DNA of 64,000 bases from Paracoccus caeni (lineage in GTDB: Bacteria > Pseudomonadota > Alphaproteobacteria > Rhodobacterales > Rhodobacteraceae): assembly GCF_016629665.1 (NCBI RefSeq), contig NZ_JAEPRQ010000003.1, positions 124,001 to 188,000 of the forward strand. The letters are read 5' to 3'. Under the pieces are notes generated by a model that searched no databases, was not told the origin of the DNA, and saw only the letters and a list, made by a program, of their open reading frames with translations. Both the position numbers and the translations under genes were made by a program. How positions within the stretch are numbered: position 1 is the first letter of the stretch; every line of letters starts with the position of its first letter. Positions 8,327-17,516 of the stretch are shown here, one piece after another.

Positions 8327-9244
8327 ATGGCGCAGCGGAAGGCCTTTCGATGGCATATCGTGGTATTTCTGGCACCTGCTGTGCTGGTCTATACGGCGAT
8401 CATGATCATCCCCCTGATTGGGACGCTGAACCTGTCGCTGTTCGGCAAGGCCGAGGGTGGCCGGGTATTCGTCGGTCTGGCGAATTTCGCGACCCTTTTC
8501 GGCGATCCGCGCTGGTCAACGGCGTTCTGGAACGCGCTTGCCAATAATGCCTGGTTCTTTCTGATCCACATGCTGGTGCAAAACCCGGTCGGGATCATGT
8601 TGGCGGCCTTGCTGTCATCGCCAAGGTTGCGGATGGCGGCGTTCTATCGCACCGCGATCTTCATCCCCACCATTCTGTCCTTCGTGATCGTCGGCTTTGT
8701 CTGGAAGCTGATCCTGTCTCCGATCTGGGGCATTGCGCCCGGCATGCTGGATGCGGTCGGCCTGAAAAGCCTGTTCGCCCCTTGGCTGGGGCGGGAAGGG
8801 ACGGCGCTGACGACGCTGGCGCTGGTCTCGGTCTGGCAGTTCGTGGGGATCCCGATGATGCTGATCTATGCCGCGCTGCTGTCGATCCCCGATGAGGTGA
8901 TCGAAGCGGCAGAGATCGACGGCGTGACCGGCTGGTCGCAGTTCTGGAAGATCAAGCTGCCGCTGATCCTGCCCTCGATCGGCATCATCTCGGTTCTGAC
9001 CTTCGTGGCCAATTTCAACGCCTTTGACCTGATCTATGTCAGTCAGGGGGCCTTGGCCGGGCCGAATTTCGCGACCGATATTCTGGGGACGTTCCTTTAC
9101 CGGACCTTCTTCGGGTTCCAGTTGCAGCTTGGCGATCCGCATATGGGGGCGACCATCGCCACCGCCATGTTCGGGATCATCCTTGTGGGCGTCTGCATCT
9201 ATCTGTTCGCCATCCAGACGCGGCTGCGCCGCTATCAGTTCTGA
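8327..9244 (+). CDS. Sugar ABC transporter permease (MalF-like)
   Basis: 305 aa inner-membrane protein with about six hydrophobic segments, for example VVFLAPAVLVYTAIMIIPLIG near the start. The inner-membrane EAA loop appears as EVIEAAEIDGVTGWSQFWKI followed by LPLILPSIG, which docks onto the ATPase. Length and topology fit the first permease of CUT1 systems. The second permease starts 12 bp after its stop. The spacing, the shared strand and the neighbouring binding protein support one transporter complex. Confidence 0.9.
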   Translation: MAQRKAFRWHIVVFLAPAVLVYTAIMIIPLIGTLNLSLFGKAEGGRVFVGLANFATLFGDPRWSTAFWNALANNAWFFLIHMLVQNPVGIMLAALLSSPRLRMAAFYRTAIFIPTILSFVIVGFVWKLILSPIWGIAPGMLDAVGLKSLFAPWLGREGTALTTLALVSVWQFVGIPMMLIYAALLSIPDEVIEAAEIDGVTGWSQFWKIKLPLILPSIGIISVLTFVANFNAFDLIYVSQGALAGPNFATDILGTFLYRTFFGFQLQLGDPHMGATIATAMFGIILVGVCIYLFAIQTRLRRYQF

Positions 9245-9256
9245 GGAGCGTAAGAT

Positions 9257-10093
9257 ATGAGCGCCCGCAGTTCCCTTCCCCGCAGCGTTGCCGCCCACGG
9301 CATCCTGATCCTTTATACCCTGATCGCGCTGTTCCCGGTTTTCGTGATCGTCGTGAACAGCTTCAAATCGCGCCGCGCGATCTTTAACGAGCCGCTGGCC
9401 CTGCCGACCCGGGAAACCTTTGATCTGATCGGGTTTCAGACCGTGCTGTCGCAGGGGGATTTCTTCCAGTATTTCCTGAACTCGATGACGGTGACAGTGT
9501 TCAGCCTGTTCTTTGTCCTGCTGTTCGGGGCGATGGCGGCCTTTGCGCTGTCGGAATACCGCTTCCGGGGCAATACGCTGACCGGGCTTTATCTGGCGCT
9601 TGGGATCATGATCCCGATCCGGTTGGGCACCGTTGCCATCCTGCAATTGATGGTGGCGACCGGGCTGGTCAATACGCTGACCGCGCTGGTGCTGGTCTAT
9701 ACCGCGCAGGGCCTGCCGCTGGCGATCTTCATCTTGTCCGAATTCATGCGCGGCGTCTCGGACGATCTGAAGAATGCCGGGCGGATCGACGGGCTGTCCG
9801 AATATCGCATCTTCTTCCGTCTGGTGTTGCCGCTGGTCCGCCCGGCGATGGCGACGGTTGCCGTCTTCACCATGATCCCGATCTGGAACGATCTGTGGTT
9901 CCCGCTGATCCTTGCGCCATCCGAGGCGACCAAGACCATCACCCTGGGCAGTCAGGTGTTTATCGGGCAATTCGTCACCAACTGGAACGCGGTCCTTGCG
10001 GCGCTGAGCCTGGCCATCGTGCCGGTGCTGGTGCTGTATCTGATCTTCTCGCGCCAGTTGATCCGTGGCATCACCGCAGGAGCCGTGAAATGA
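9257..10093 (+). CDS. Sugar ABC transporter permease (MalG-like)
   Basis: 278 aa with six predicted membrane helices, beginning with ILILYTLIALFPVFVIVVNS. The EAA loop reads DDLKNAGRIDGLSEYRIFFRL followed by VLPLVRPA. MalG-type permeases pair with a MalF-type partner, here the gene 12 bp upstream. The stop TGA overlaps the next gene's ATG by 4 bp (ATGA), so the oxidoreductase is probably translationally coupled. A 516-aa open frame on the opposite strand over 8615-10165 is a GC-bias shadow of the two permeases. Confidence 0.9.
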   Translation: MSARSSLPRSVAAHGILILYTLIALFPVFVIVVNSFKSRRAIFNEPLALPTRETFDLIGFQTVLSQGDFFQYFLNSMTVTVFSLFFVLLFGAMAAFALSEYRFRGNTLTGLYLALGIMIPIRLGTVAILQLMVATGLVNTLTALVLVYTAQGLPLAIFILSEFMRGVSDDLKNAGRIDGLSEYRIFFRLVLPLVRPAMATVAVFTMIPIWNDLWFPLILAPSEATKTITLGSQVFIGQFVTNWNAVLAALSLAIVPVLVLYLIFSRQLIRGITAGAVK

Positions 10094-11112
10094 TCCGCGT
10101 CCTTGTCGCCGGGCTGGGCAATATGGGGCTAAGCCATGCGCTGGCCTATCACGCCGACCCGGCATTCCAGATCGTCGGGCTGGTCAATCGCAGCACGCCT
10201 GACCTGCCGGAAGCGCTGCGGGACTATCCGCTGAGCCACGATTATGCCGAGGCGCTGGAGCGGCTGAAACCCGATCTGGTCTGCATCGCCACCTATTCCG
10301 ACAGCCATGCCGATTATGCAGTGGCGGCGATGCAGGCGGGGGCGCATGTCTTTGTCGAAAAGCCGCTGGCGACCAATGTGGCCGATGCGCAGCGGGTGAT
10401 GGATTGTGCGGTGGAGACAGGGCGCAAGCTGGTCGTGGGTTATATCCTGCGGCATCATCCAAGCTGGCAACGCCTGATTGCCGAGGCGCGGGGCTTGGGC
10501 GGGCCATATGTGTTCCGGCTGAACCTGAACCAGCAATCCAGTGGCCCGACATGGGAGGTGCATAAGGCGCTGATGCGGACCACCTCGCCCATCGTCGATT
10601 GCGGGGTGCATTACGTCGATGTCATGTGCCAGATCACCGATGCCGCCCCGGTCGAGGTGCGCGGGATGGGCCTGCGGCTCAGCGATGAGATTGCGCCGGA
10701 TATGTATAATTACGGGCAATTTCAGGTGCTTTTCGCCGATGGATCGGTCGGCTGGTACGAGGCCGGCTGGGGTCCGATGATGTCGGATACCGCCTTCTTC
10801 GTGAAGGATGTGGTCAGCCCGAATGGCGCGGTGTCGATCCGTATGCCCGAAGGTGTGCGCTCGGACGATGTGGATGCGCATACGATGACCTCGACCTTGC
10901 GTATTCACCGTGTCGGGCAGGGAGACGAGGATCTGTCGATGGCGGGTGAGCCGGGGCATCAGCAGCTTTGCGATGCCGAGGCGGCCTTTGTGGCAAAAGC
11001 CATCGCCGAGGATCAGGATCTGACCCGTCACATGCAGGATGCCGTTCGCTCGCTTGCCGTCTGCCTTGCCGCCGACGAAAGCGTCCGGACCGGCGTTGCA
11101 ATCAAACTTTGA
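10090..11112 (+). CDS. Gfo/Idh/MocA-family oxidoreductase
   Basis: 340 aa. The N-terminal Rossmann fold starts at once with [17 protein letters not shown] (GxGxxG variant). The EKP motif typical of the family is [13 protein letters not shown] near residue 96. [11 protein letters not shown], about residue 174 on, contains the usual catalytic-region His. These enzymes oxidise or reduce hydroxyl groups of sugars, inositols and sugar derivatives with NAD(P). Sitting inside the ABC importer operon with ATGA coupling, it probably modifies the imported sugar; the substrate is unknown and it is not part of the textbook MurNAc route. Confidence 0.85.
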   Translation: MIRVLVAGLGNMGLSHALAYHADPAFQIVGLVNRSTPDLPEALRDYPLSHDYAEALERLKPDLVCIATYSDSHADYAVAAMQAGAHVFVEKPLATNVADAQRVMDCAVETGRKLVVGYILRHHPSWQRLIAEARGLGGPYVFRLNLNQQSSGPTWEVHKALMRTTSPIVDCGVHYVDVMCQITDAAPVEVRGMGLRLSDEIAPDMYNYGQFQVLFADGSVGWYEAGWGPMMSDTAFFVKDVVSPNGAVSIRMPEGVRSDDVDAHTMTSTLRIHRVGQGDEDLSMAGEPGHQQLCDAEAAFVAKAIAEDQDLTRHMQDAVRSLAVCLAADESVRTGVAIKL

Positions 11113-11125
11113 AGGAGGCGGCGAC

Positions 11126-12127
11126 GTGTCAGCCCTGACTTTGTCCAATGTTACCAAATCCTTCGGCAAGACCGAAGTGATCGCCGGTGTCGATCTGAAC
11201 GTCGAGCCGGGTGAGTTCTGCGTTTTCGTCGGGCCTTCCGGCTGCGGGAAATCGACGCTTTTGCGGATGATCGCCGGGCTGGAGGATGTCACCTCGGGCG
11301 ATGTCACGATCGGGGGGAACCGCGTGAACGACGTGGCCCCGGCCAAGCGCGAAATTGCCATGGTTTTCCAAAGCTATGCGCTTTATCCGCATCTGACAGT
11401 GCGCGACAATATGGGGTTGGCGCTGAAGCAGGCGGGTGCCTCGAAAGCCGAGATATCGGGCGCGACCGAGAAGGCGTCGGGGATGCTGGGATTGCAGCCG
11501 CTGCTGGAGCGGCGACCGGCAGAGTTGTCGGGCGGTCAGCGGCAGCGCGTCGCCATCGGGCGGGCCATTGTGCGGCGACCGAAGCTGTTCCTGTTTGACG
11601 AGCCGTTGTCCAACCTTGATGCCGCCCTGCGTGTCGCGACCCGGATCGAGATCGCGCGGCTGCACCGCGAACTGGGCGCGACGATGATCTATGTGACACA
11701 TGATCAGGTGGAGGCGATGACGCTTGCCGACAAGATCGTGGTGCTGCGGGCCGGGCGGGTCGAGCAGGTGGGGCGGCCGATGGATCTGTATAACGATCCG
11801 GCGAATACCTTTGTGGCGGGCTTTATCGGCAGTCCGCAGATGAATTTCCTGAAATCGGCGCCGCTTGGGATGTCCTCGGCGCAGATGGGAATCCGGCCCG
11901 AGCATGTGGCGATTTCGGCTGAGGCGGGGCAGATCGCCGGGCGCATCAGCCATGTCGAAAAGCTGGGCGGCGAGACGCTGGTTTATGCGCTGACCGAGGA
12001 TCACGGGCTGCTGACCGTGCGACTGTTTGGCGAGCATGATTATGCGGTGGACAGCGCCGTCTGGCTGACCCCGGATGCGGCGCGGGCGTTTCATTTCGAC
12101 GCGGACGGGGCGCGAATCCGGGGCTGA
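11126..12127 (+). CDS. Sugar ABC transporter ATP-binding protein (UgpC/MalK type)
   Basis: 333 aa. A GTG start at 11126 with GAAGGAGG ten bases upstream gives the canonical N-terminus ([14 protein letters not shown]); the longer frame from 11039 runs into the upstream gene. Walker A is GPSGCGKST near residue 37, the Q-loop [10 protein letters not shown], signature LSGGQRQRV, Walker [11 protein letters not shown] and the switch His in [13 protein letters not shown]-terminal TOBE-type regulatory region ([11 protein letters not shown]) is present. It energises the two permeases upstream. One such ATPase often serves several CUT1 importers. Confidence 0.92.
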   Translation: MSALTLSNVTKSFGKTEVIAGVDLNVEPGEFCVFVGPSGCGKSTLLRMIAGLEDVTSGDVTIGGNRVNDVAPAKREIAMVFQSYALYPHLTVRDNMGLALKQAGASKAEISGATEKASGMLGLQPLLERRPAELSGGQRQRVAIGRAIVRRPKLFLFDEPLSNLDAALRVATRIEIARLHRELGATMIYVTHDQVEAMTLADKIVVLRAGRVEQVGRPMDLYNDPANTFVAGFIGSPQMNFLKSAPLGMSSAQMGIRPEHVAISAEAGQIAGRISHVEKLGGETLVYALTEDHGLLTVRLFGEHDYAVDSAVWLTPDAARAFHFDADGARIRG

Positions 12128-12128
12128 G

Positions 12129-12149
12129 GCAACGGGCTGCGGGCGTTGC
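12129..12149. terminator. Possible stem-loop after the ABC operon
   Basis: GCAACG (12129-12134) and CGTTGC (12144-12149) form a 6-bp stem directly after the ATPase stop. It has no U tract and is weak; it is listed because it precedes copy 2 of the dispersed motif. Confidence 0.3.
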
Positions 12150-12152
12150 AAT

Positions 12153-12174
12153 CGGTATTTGCGCAACGAAGAAG
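12153..12174 (+). repeat. Dispersed intergenic motif, copy 2
   Basis: CGGTATTT, the triplet GCG, then CAACGAAGAAG, the same pattern as at 8296-8317 and 52798-52819. It lies between the convergent ABC operon and tetR-like gene. Confidence 0.6.
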
Positions 12175-12219
12175 CGGCGATGCGGGATCTTCAGCAAATG
12201 CTGGGGATTTCGCTGCACT

Positions 12220-12262
12220 GGGCGTACACCGTATAGGCACAGCCTGTGCACAGGGCGTACAC
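12220..12262. repeat. Short direct repeat in a convergent intergenic gap
   Basis: GGGCGTACAC occurs at 12220-12229 and 12253-12262, with GGCACAGCCTGTGCACAG between them. It lies between two gene 3' ends; no function is evident. Confidence 0.4.
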
Positions 12263-12294
12263 AGCTTGCGCACGGTGGGCGTTGCGCGGGGTCT

Positions 12295-13005
12295 TTAGGA
12301 CGATGATCCGGCGGCGATGCGGTCGAGAATTTCGGAAAGTAACAGGCGCTCGCCCTCGCTGAGCCCGTTGATCGCGGGAAGGCGGGCGCGCAGGGCCATG
12401 GCGGCACCTTTTTCACCGTGATCCGCGCCTTCGGGGGCGTCGCCGCTGATCGCTGCGATGATTGCCTCGCGCGCGGCATCGGCAAGCGACAGGTCGCGCC
12501 GGTCAGCTGGCTGACGCAAAAGCGTCAGGATGGTGCCGGTCGCGGCGGAGTGGATCAGATCCAGTGCCCTCTCCTCGGGCAGGCGCAGGCGGCCCGCAGT
12601 CGCCAACGCGCGCAGCTTTGCACGCAATGCATCGATGCCGCGCCTGCTGGCCGGTGAGGTAGGGCCGCTGCGCAGCGCGATCACCATGAAGATGCCCGGA
12701 TTTGCAAGCGCGAAGGCCAGATGCTCGTCCCAACCGGAACGCAGATCGGCAATCGGATCCGCGTCGGGCAGGCGCTGGCCTTTCTGGGCCACGTAATCGG
12801 CCATCACCTGTTCGGCCACCGCGTCCAGCAGCCCGTCCTTGTCACCAAAGAGGCGATAGATCGTCGGAGCCTGCACCCCGGCGGCGGTCGCGACGGCACG
12901 GGTCGTGGCTGCCTCGATCCCGCCCGAAGCGATCAGGTCGCGGGCGGCGGCGATGATCCGGGCCTGTTGTGGTTGCAGGTCGTCAACGGGTTCTGGCTGG
13001 TCCAT
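12295..13005 (-). CDS. TetR-family transcriptional regulator
   Basis: 236 aa. The N-terminal DNA-binding domain is clear: [20 protein letters not shown], then [23 protein letters not shown] (helix-turn-helix and following helix). The C-terminal ligand domain is family-variable and does not reveal the inducer. It is transcribed away from the NmrA-like oxidoreductase, 108 bp apart, with a palindrome between them, the usual arrangement for a local repressor of itself and the neighbour. Confidence 0.9.
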   Translation of the reverse strand: MDQPEPVDDLQPQQARIIAAARDLIASGGIEAATTRAVATAAGVQAPTIYRLFGDKDGLLDAVAEQVMADYVAQKGQRLPDADPIADLRSGWDEHLAFALANPGIFMVIALRSGPTSPASRRGIDALRAKLRALATAGRLRLPEERALDLIHSAATGTILTLLRQPADRRDLSLADAAREAIIAAISGDAPEGADHGEKGAAMALRARLPAINGLSEGERLLLSEILDRIAAGSSS

Positions 13006-13036
13006 GGCCTCTGCTTAGCGCGGTTCTGTTATCGAT

Positions 13037-13056
13037 GATAGCACAATCTTGCTATC
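13037..13056. promoter_or_regulatory. Palindromic operator between TetR and oxidoreductase genes
   Basis: GATAGCA, 6-nt spacer, TGCTATC: a perfect 7-bp inverted repeat centred about 41 bp from the tetR start and 67 bp from the oxidoreductase start. ATCGAT flanks it on both sides, extending the symmetry. Confidence 0.6.
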
Positions 13057-13113
13057 GATGAAAATCGATGTTAACAACGATTCGTTTCCAATGATAACCA
13101 AGAGGTGTTTCCA

Positions 13114-13986
13114 ATGTTCATTGCGACCGGAGCGACGGGCCAGCTTGGGCGGCTGGTCGTGGCGAAGTTGTTGGAGCTTGTCCCGGCCGCGCAGATCGGG
13201 GTCAGCGTGCGCAATGCCGGGGCGGCAGCCGATCTGACGGCGAGGGGTATCCGCGTCCGCGAGGCTGATTTTGACGACGCCGACGCGCTGCACCATGCGT
13301 TCGAGGGCGCGCGGCGGATTCTGTTGGTGTCGTCGAATGCCGCTGCGGTAGGCGGCGATTCACTGGCGCAGCATCGCAATGCCATCGAGGCGGCGAAGGC
13401 CGTGGGGGTAGAGCGTCTGCTTTACACCAGCCAGATGTCTTCTTCGCCGGATTCGCATTTCCCGCCGGGGCGCGATCATGCCGCGACCGAGGCGATGTTG
13501 GCCGAATCCGGGCTGAACTGGACGGCGCTGCGGCATGGTTTCTATGCGGGCAGCGCGCTGATGATGAACCGGGCGGGGTTCGAGGCGGGGATGCTGGTCG
13601 GGCCAGAGGATGGCAAGGTGGTCTGGACCGCGCATGAGGATCTGGCCGAGGCCGATACAAGGTTTCTGGCCGGGCTTCATCAGATCGACGGGCCGACGCC
13701 GCCGCTGACCGGGGCAGAGGCGCTGGATCTGTCGGATCTGGCGCGGATCGGCACCGAGGTTCTGGGCCGTGACATTGGCCGCCGGATCGTGAGTGAAGTG
13801 GAGATGGCCGGTGCCGCGCGGCAACGCGGTTTGCCGGAGCCGACCATAGAGATCACGCTGGGCTATTTCAGGGCCGCCAAGGCCGGTGAATTCGCGCAAC
13901 CCGATCCGACTTTGCAGCAGATGTTGGGCCGGAAGCCGCAGGGGATGCGCGACTATATGGCGGCCAATCTGGTCGCTGCCGGGTAG
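13114..13986 (+). CDS. NmrA-like NAD(P)-binding oxidoreductase
   Basis: 290 aa of the atypical short-chain dehydrogenase fold. FIATGATGQLGRLVV at the extreme N-terminus is the GxxGxxG dinucleotide site. RGIRVREADFDD (about residues 45-56) marks the second strand, and LLYTSQMSSS the core. It resembles QOR2/NmrA quinone-reductase-like proteins. The ATG at 13114 has AAGAGG 7-12 bases upstream and is preferred over GTG at 13105. Divergent from a TetR gene and likely repressed by it. Substrate unknown; a stress or quinone role is only a family-level guess. Confidence 0.85.
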   Translation: MFIATGATGQLGRLVVAKLLELVPAAQIGVSVRNAGAAADLTARGIRVREADFDDADALHHAFEGARRILLVSSNAAAVGGDSLAQHRNAIEAAKAVGVERLLYTSQMSSSPDSHFPPGRDHAATEAMLAESGLNWTALRHGFYAGSALMMNRAGFEAGMLVGPEDGKVVWTAHEDLAEADTRFLAGLHQIDGPTPPLTGAEALDLSDLARIGTEVLGRDIGRRIVSEVEMAGAARQRGLPEPTIEITLGYFRAAKAGEFAQPDPTLQQMLGRKPQGMRDYMAANLVAAG

Positions 13987-13990
13987 CGCG

Positions 13991-15073
13991 TCAGGTCTTG
14001 TCGTCGTTGCCGAAGAGGCCTTTCAGACCGCGCGTCAGCAGGTTTCCGACCTTGGGGCGCGGCTGCGACAGGAAGGGCAGCGGGCGGCAGACCTCCATCG
14101 CGGCGATGCCGACGCGGGCAGTCAGGGCGCCGTTCACGATGCCCTCGCCAAAGCGGCGGCTGACCTTGGCCAGAACGCCGCCACCGGCGACGGTTTGCAC
14201 CAGATCGTCGCCAGCGGCGACTGCGCCGGTGGCGATCAGGTGGGTGATGACCGTGCGCGCAAGGCGCCAGCCGCCCACCGCGCCCGCGCGGCCGCCATAG
14301 ATTTCGGCCATACGGCGGATCATCCGCAGGTTCGCGGCCAGTGCTGCCGCCACATCGGCCAAAGCCAGCGGGATCAGCGCCGTTGCGGCGGCGACGGTGC
14401 GCGAGGCGGCCTCGATCTCGCGGCGGGCTTCCTGATCGAGGGGGGCCAGAAGCTCTGTCTCGGCCATAGTCAGCAGGGTGCGGGCGTCGAAAGTCTCGGC
14501 CCGGCGGTCGGTCAGGCGTTTGCGGTTCCATTCCAGCTCGGGGCGGCGATGGTAGAGCGCGAGAAGCTGGTCGGTGACCTCTCGGGCCTTGTCCATGCTG
14601 TCCTCGGTCAGCGCGGTTCCGGCCTTGCGCTGCATGGCGTCGATCTTGGCGAAGCGCGCCCATGCCCGGTATTCGCGCCATGCCATGCCAAGCGCGGCCA
14701 GCGTGAACAGCGCAAAAAGCGTGACCGCGATCCAGCCCAGAACCGGATAGCTGATCAGCAGCCGGTTGATATAGTCGAGCGCCGCGATACCCAGCAGAAA
14801 GGTGAACAACGCAACCCCGGAATTGATGAAGAAGGCCGTCAGCTTCGAGGGTTTCCGTCCGACCAGCCTTGTCACCATCTCCATCGTGCGCGGGCGCGGC
14901 AGGACGGCGCTGGCCATGTCGATGGGGGCGGCATCGGCGGGGTTGGGCTGGTCCGGGCGGTCGGCGAAGTCCTGATGCGGGGCTTGCCGGGGATCGGGCG
15001 CGTCGGGGGTGTCGATCTCGATCATCACCGGGCCGCGATTGGGGCCGCGTTTGCGGGGTGTCTCGTCACTCAC
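13991..15073 (-). CDS. TIGR01620/YcjF-like membrane protein
   Basis: 360 aa. A polar, proline-rich N-terminal arm (about residues 1-70) precedes two adjacent membrane helices (SGVALFTFLLGIAALDYI and YPVLGWIAVTLFALFTLAAL). A mostly helical, alanine-rich domain follows (TAATALIPLALADVAAALAANL is the hydrophobic core). A GTG start at 15073 overlaps the stop of the YcjX-like gene (GTGA). YcjF and YcjX are paired in many proteobacteria and linked to envelope or phage-shock stress, but the molecular role is unproven. The ORF could be extended to 15196; that part only overlaps the neighbour. Confidence 0.8.
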   Translation of the reverse strand: MSDETPRKRGPNRGPVMIEIDTPDAPDPRQAPHQDFADRPDQPNPADAAPIDMASAVLPRPRTMEMVTRLVGRKPSKLTAFFINSGVALFTFLLGIAALDYINRLLISYPVLGWIAVTLFALFTLAALGMAWREYRAWARFAKIDAMQRKAGTALTEDSMDKAREVTDQLLALYHRRPELEWNRKRLTDRRAETFDARTLLTMAETELLAPLDQEARREIEAASRTVAAATALIPLALADVAAALAANLRMIRRMAEIYGGRAGAVGGWRLARTVITHLIATGAVAAGDDLVQTVAGGGVLAKVSRRFGEGIVNGALTARVGIAAMEVCRPLPFLSQPRPKVGNLLTRGLKGLFGNDDKT

Positions 15074-16440
15074 AGGCGGTCTCCGATCAGGAATTCGGCG
15101 GCGCGGTCCAGCCGGATATGCGGCGGGCCGTCGCCGGGACGCGCGGTCATCGGGGCGGGGGCGAAGTTCATGATGGAATAATCGCCGTCGAGCCATTTTT
15201 CCGCCCCCTGCCGGGCCGGGTGCAGCAGTTCGGCGGGGTCGGCGGGCAATTCGCCGGGATAAAGCGCGGCCATGCGTCCGTCGATCAGGCGGCCACGAAC
15301 GGCGGGCAGTTCCTCGCCATTCTGGCGGATCACATCCTCGGTCGTGGCGCGAAGGGCGGCGATGGCCATGGCCTCGGTCCGTGCGCCCGAGAAATCGGCG
15401 CGGTCGCGGGCCTCGCGCAGCATGGCCGAGGCGATGGCGGTCAGCCGGTTGTGCTGGACGTGGTTCAGGTGGTCGGCCTTGGTGGCCGCGAAGAGGATGC
15501 GTTCCACCCGGCGGGTGCCAAGAAGCTGCGCCAGCCAGCCTGCGCGACCGGGACGGAAGGCGGTCAGGATGTCGGCCATGGCGCGGCGCATGTCCTCGAC
15601 CGCTTTCGGGCCTTGATGGATCGCGCCCAAGACATCGACCAGCACCACCTGCCGGTCGATCCGGGCGAAATGTTCGCGGAAGAAGGGTTTGACGACGCGG
15701 GATTTATAGGCGTCGAAGCGGCGGCGGAATTCCTTGTAGAGGCGGCTGTTTTGCAGATCGGCGGGCAGGGGCGCGAAGGTAAGCGCCGGAGAGCCTGCCA
15801 TCTCGCCGGGGATCAGGAAGCGACCGGGGGTGCAATCGGACCAGCCTGCCTCGCGCGCTTCGTGGAGATGGGCGGTATAGACCTCGGCCAGCGTCTTGGC
15901 GGTCGGCTCGTCAAAGGGGGGCGCATCGGTCAGGGCGGCGAGGGCTGCCATGTATTCAGGCGCGCCGGGGCGGTCCTGCATGCGGTCAAGCACCTCGGCG
16001 GACCAGTCGGTGAAGTCACGCTCCATCAGGCGCAGATCAAGCAGCCATTCGCCGGGATAGTCCACGATGTCGAGATGCACGGTTTGCGGGCCGCGCCAGC
16101 CGGACAGGAGGCCTTGGCGTTCGATGCGAAGCGACAGGCGCAACTGGCTGACATGGCGGGTGCCATCGGGCCAGAAAGGGTCTGGGCCGGTCATGGCGGC
16201 GAGGAAGCGTTCATAATCAAAGCGCGGGACGGTATCGTCGGGCTGCGGTTGTAGCCATGCCGCCTTGAGGGTGCCATCGGCTGCGACGCGCAGGGCGTGC
16301 ATACGGCCGCGGTCCATGAGATTGGCGACCAGAGAGGTGATGAACACCGTCTTGCCCGCCCGCGACAGGCCGGTCACGCCAAGCCGGATCACCGGATCGC
16401 CAAGGCCAATCCCTTGCATCAGATCGCTGCCGATACCCAT
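15070..16440 (-). CDS. ycjX: YcjX-like P-loop GTPase (DUF463)
   Basis: 456 aa, the family length. The P-loop GVTGLSRAGKTVFITSL appears at about residues 22-38. FDYERFLAAM, LDIVDYPGEWLLDL (Walker-B/switch-like) and VVLVDVLGAIHQG follow, and LFAATKADHLNHVQHNRL contains the TKAD-type base-recognition motif. DUF463 members bind GTP and GDP. The downstream partner is the TIGR01620 protein, overlapping by 4 bp. Upstream is a 100-bp gap and then another minus-strand membrane-protein gene, so the promoter is probably at 16441-16541. Confidence 0.85.
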   Translation of the reverse strand: MGIGSDLMQGIGLGDPVIRLGVTGLSRAGKTVFITSLVANLMDRGRMHALRVAADGTLKAAWLQPQPDDTVPRFDYERFLAAMTGPDPFWPDGTRHVSQLRLSLRIERQGLLSGWRGPQTVHLDIVDYPGEWLLDLRLMERDFTDWSAEVLDRMQDRPGAPEYMAALAALTDAPPFDEPTAKTLAEVYTAHLHEAREAGWSDCTPGRFLIPGEMAGSPALTFAPLPADLQNSRLYKEFRRRFDAYKSRVVKPFFREHFARIDRQVVLVDVLGAIHQGPKAVEDMRRAMADILTAFRPGRAGWLAQLLGTRRVERILFAATKADHLNHVQHNRLTAIASAMLREARDRADFSGARTEAMAIAALRATTEDVIRQNGEELPAVRGRLIDGRMAALYPGELPADPAELLHPARQGAEKWLDGDYSIMNFAPAPMTARPGDGPPHIRLDRAAEFLIGDRL

Positions 16441-16541
16441 TCACGCTCCGTCCGGTCAACTGCGCAACAGAACGCGCCGAGGGGAAGATAAGTTCGCATC
16501 CGGGAAATGTGTAGTGCAGAGCAGCGGTTAGCCCGTCAGCT

Positions 16542-17363
16542 TCAGCTTCGCATCGAGCGCCAGAGGATCACGGCGGCGTCGCTTAGATCGCCCAGTCGGG
16601 CAAGGATATGCTCTCGCTCCAGCCCGCCGCCTGCTGCTGCGCGGTCAAGGCGGTCCAGCATCCGCATCAGGCGACGACGATGGGTGCCGGTAATGGTTTG
16701 CAGCGGATCGGCCAGAACCCCCGCGAAGGTGGTCACAAGCGAGCCGATGACGGCAAGGATAACCCCGGTCAGGATCACTTCCCACGGGGACAGCTCGACC
16801 GGGAAGGCCCAATACCACATCCGCCCCATGCCGCTGCCAAGGGCGAAATCGCTGACGGCGGTGGAATGGGCGCGCATCTCGGCCAGCGGACCGGCAAGCG
16901 AGATGATGCCCGGCGTTGCCTGATGGAACAGCAGGAACCCGGCCAGCAGCACCACCAGAGAGGTGGCGATTTCCGAGACGGCGTTGCGGGTCTCGGCGTA
17001 GCTCGCGATCTGGTCGCGGATCAGGGCGGGAGGCGCATCGGGGCCAAGGCCCTTGGCCTGAAGATCGGCGATGAAGGCGGTCATGTCCTGCTGGATCTGT
17101 GTCGCCACATTGGATTGCAGGAAGATACGGCGGGACGACAGCCATGAAGCGGCCCGTTTCGCGCCCAGTTTGCCGAAAAGCAGCGCCAGCAGTCGGGTCA
17201 GCAGAAAGACCGGCGACAGCATCACGTTGACCGGCGCGCGGACCAGGTCCCAGCCAAGCGCCAGACGGTGCAGGCTCAGCGTCCCGCACAGGCCATAGCG
17301 GGCGCGGGTGAAGCGGGCGACCTCGGCCCGGCGTTGGGAAAGTCGGTCGGCTGGCGTCATCAT
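16542..17363 (-). CDS. Membrane protein of unknown function
   Basis: About 273 aa. Not recognised with confidence. It has hydrophobic segments near PVNVMLSPVFLLTRLLALLF and IATSLVVLLAGFLLFHQ, and a third near VELSPWEVILTGVILAVIGS, so two to four membrane passes are likely. The C-terminal tail is charged (THRRRLMRMLDRLDRAA). The start is uncertain: adjacent ATGs at 17363 and 17360 lack a clear ribosome site, and the frame is open to 17486. A coding-like stretch in another frame just upstream (17361-17520) raises the possibility of a frameshifted N-terminus. Confidence 0.65.
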   Translation of the reverse strand: MMTPADRLSQRRAEVARFTRARYGLCGTLSLHRLALGWDLVRAPVNVMLSPVFLLTRLLALLFGKLGAKRAASWLSSRRIFLQSNVATQIQQDMTAFIADLQAKGLGPDAPPALIRDQIASYAETRNAVSEIATSLVVLLAGFLLFHQATPGIISLAGPLAEMRAHSTAVSDFALGSGMGRMWYWAFPVELSPWEVILTGVILAVIGSLVTTFAGVLADPLQTITGTHRRRLMRMLDRLDRAAAGGGLEREHILARLGDLSDAAVILWRSMRS

Positions 17364-17486
17364 GGGGCAAGACATAATCGGCCAGCGGGCGTTCGGCCAG
17401 AGGCAGGTTCCGCGCTTGCAGGCCAAGCGCCGCCTTTCTATAGAGGGCGGCATGGAATTTCTGGCGTTCGGCATACGAATTAGCAT

Positions 17487-17516
17487 CCCGGTGGCGTAAG
17501 GTTTTACGCCGCCGGG
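17487..17516. other. Stem-loop ahead of ileS
   Basis: A 13-bp inverted repeat (17487-17499 with 17504-17516) with a single G-T mismatch and GGTT loop. It ends 36 bp before the ileS start and has no U tract on either strand, so it is more likely a leader-RNA structure or operator than a terminator. Confidence 0.5.

Noticed and set aside
8615-10165. 516-codon minus-strand open frame opposite two permeases
   Set aside because: Its translation is a low-complexity Arg/Gln/Asp/His mix with no domain, typical of a high-GC shadow; the plus strand has clear permease genes.
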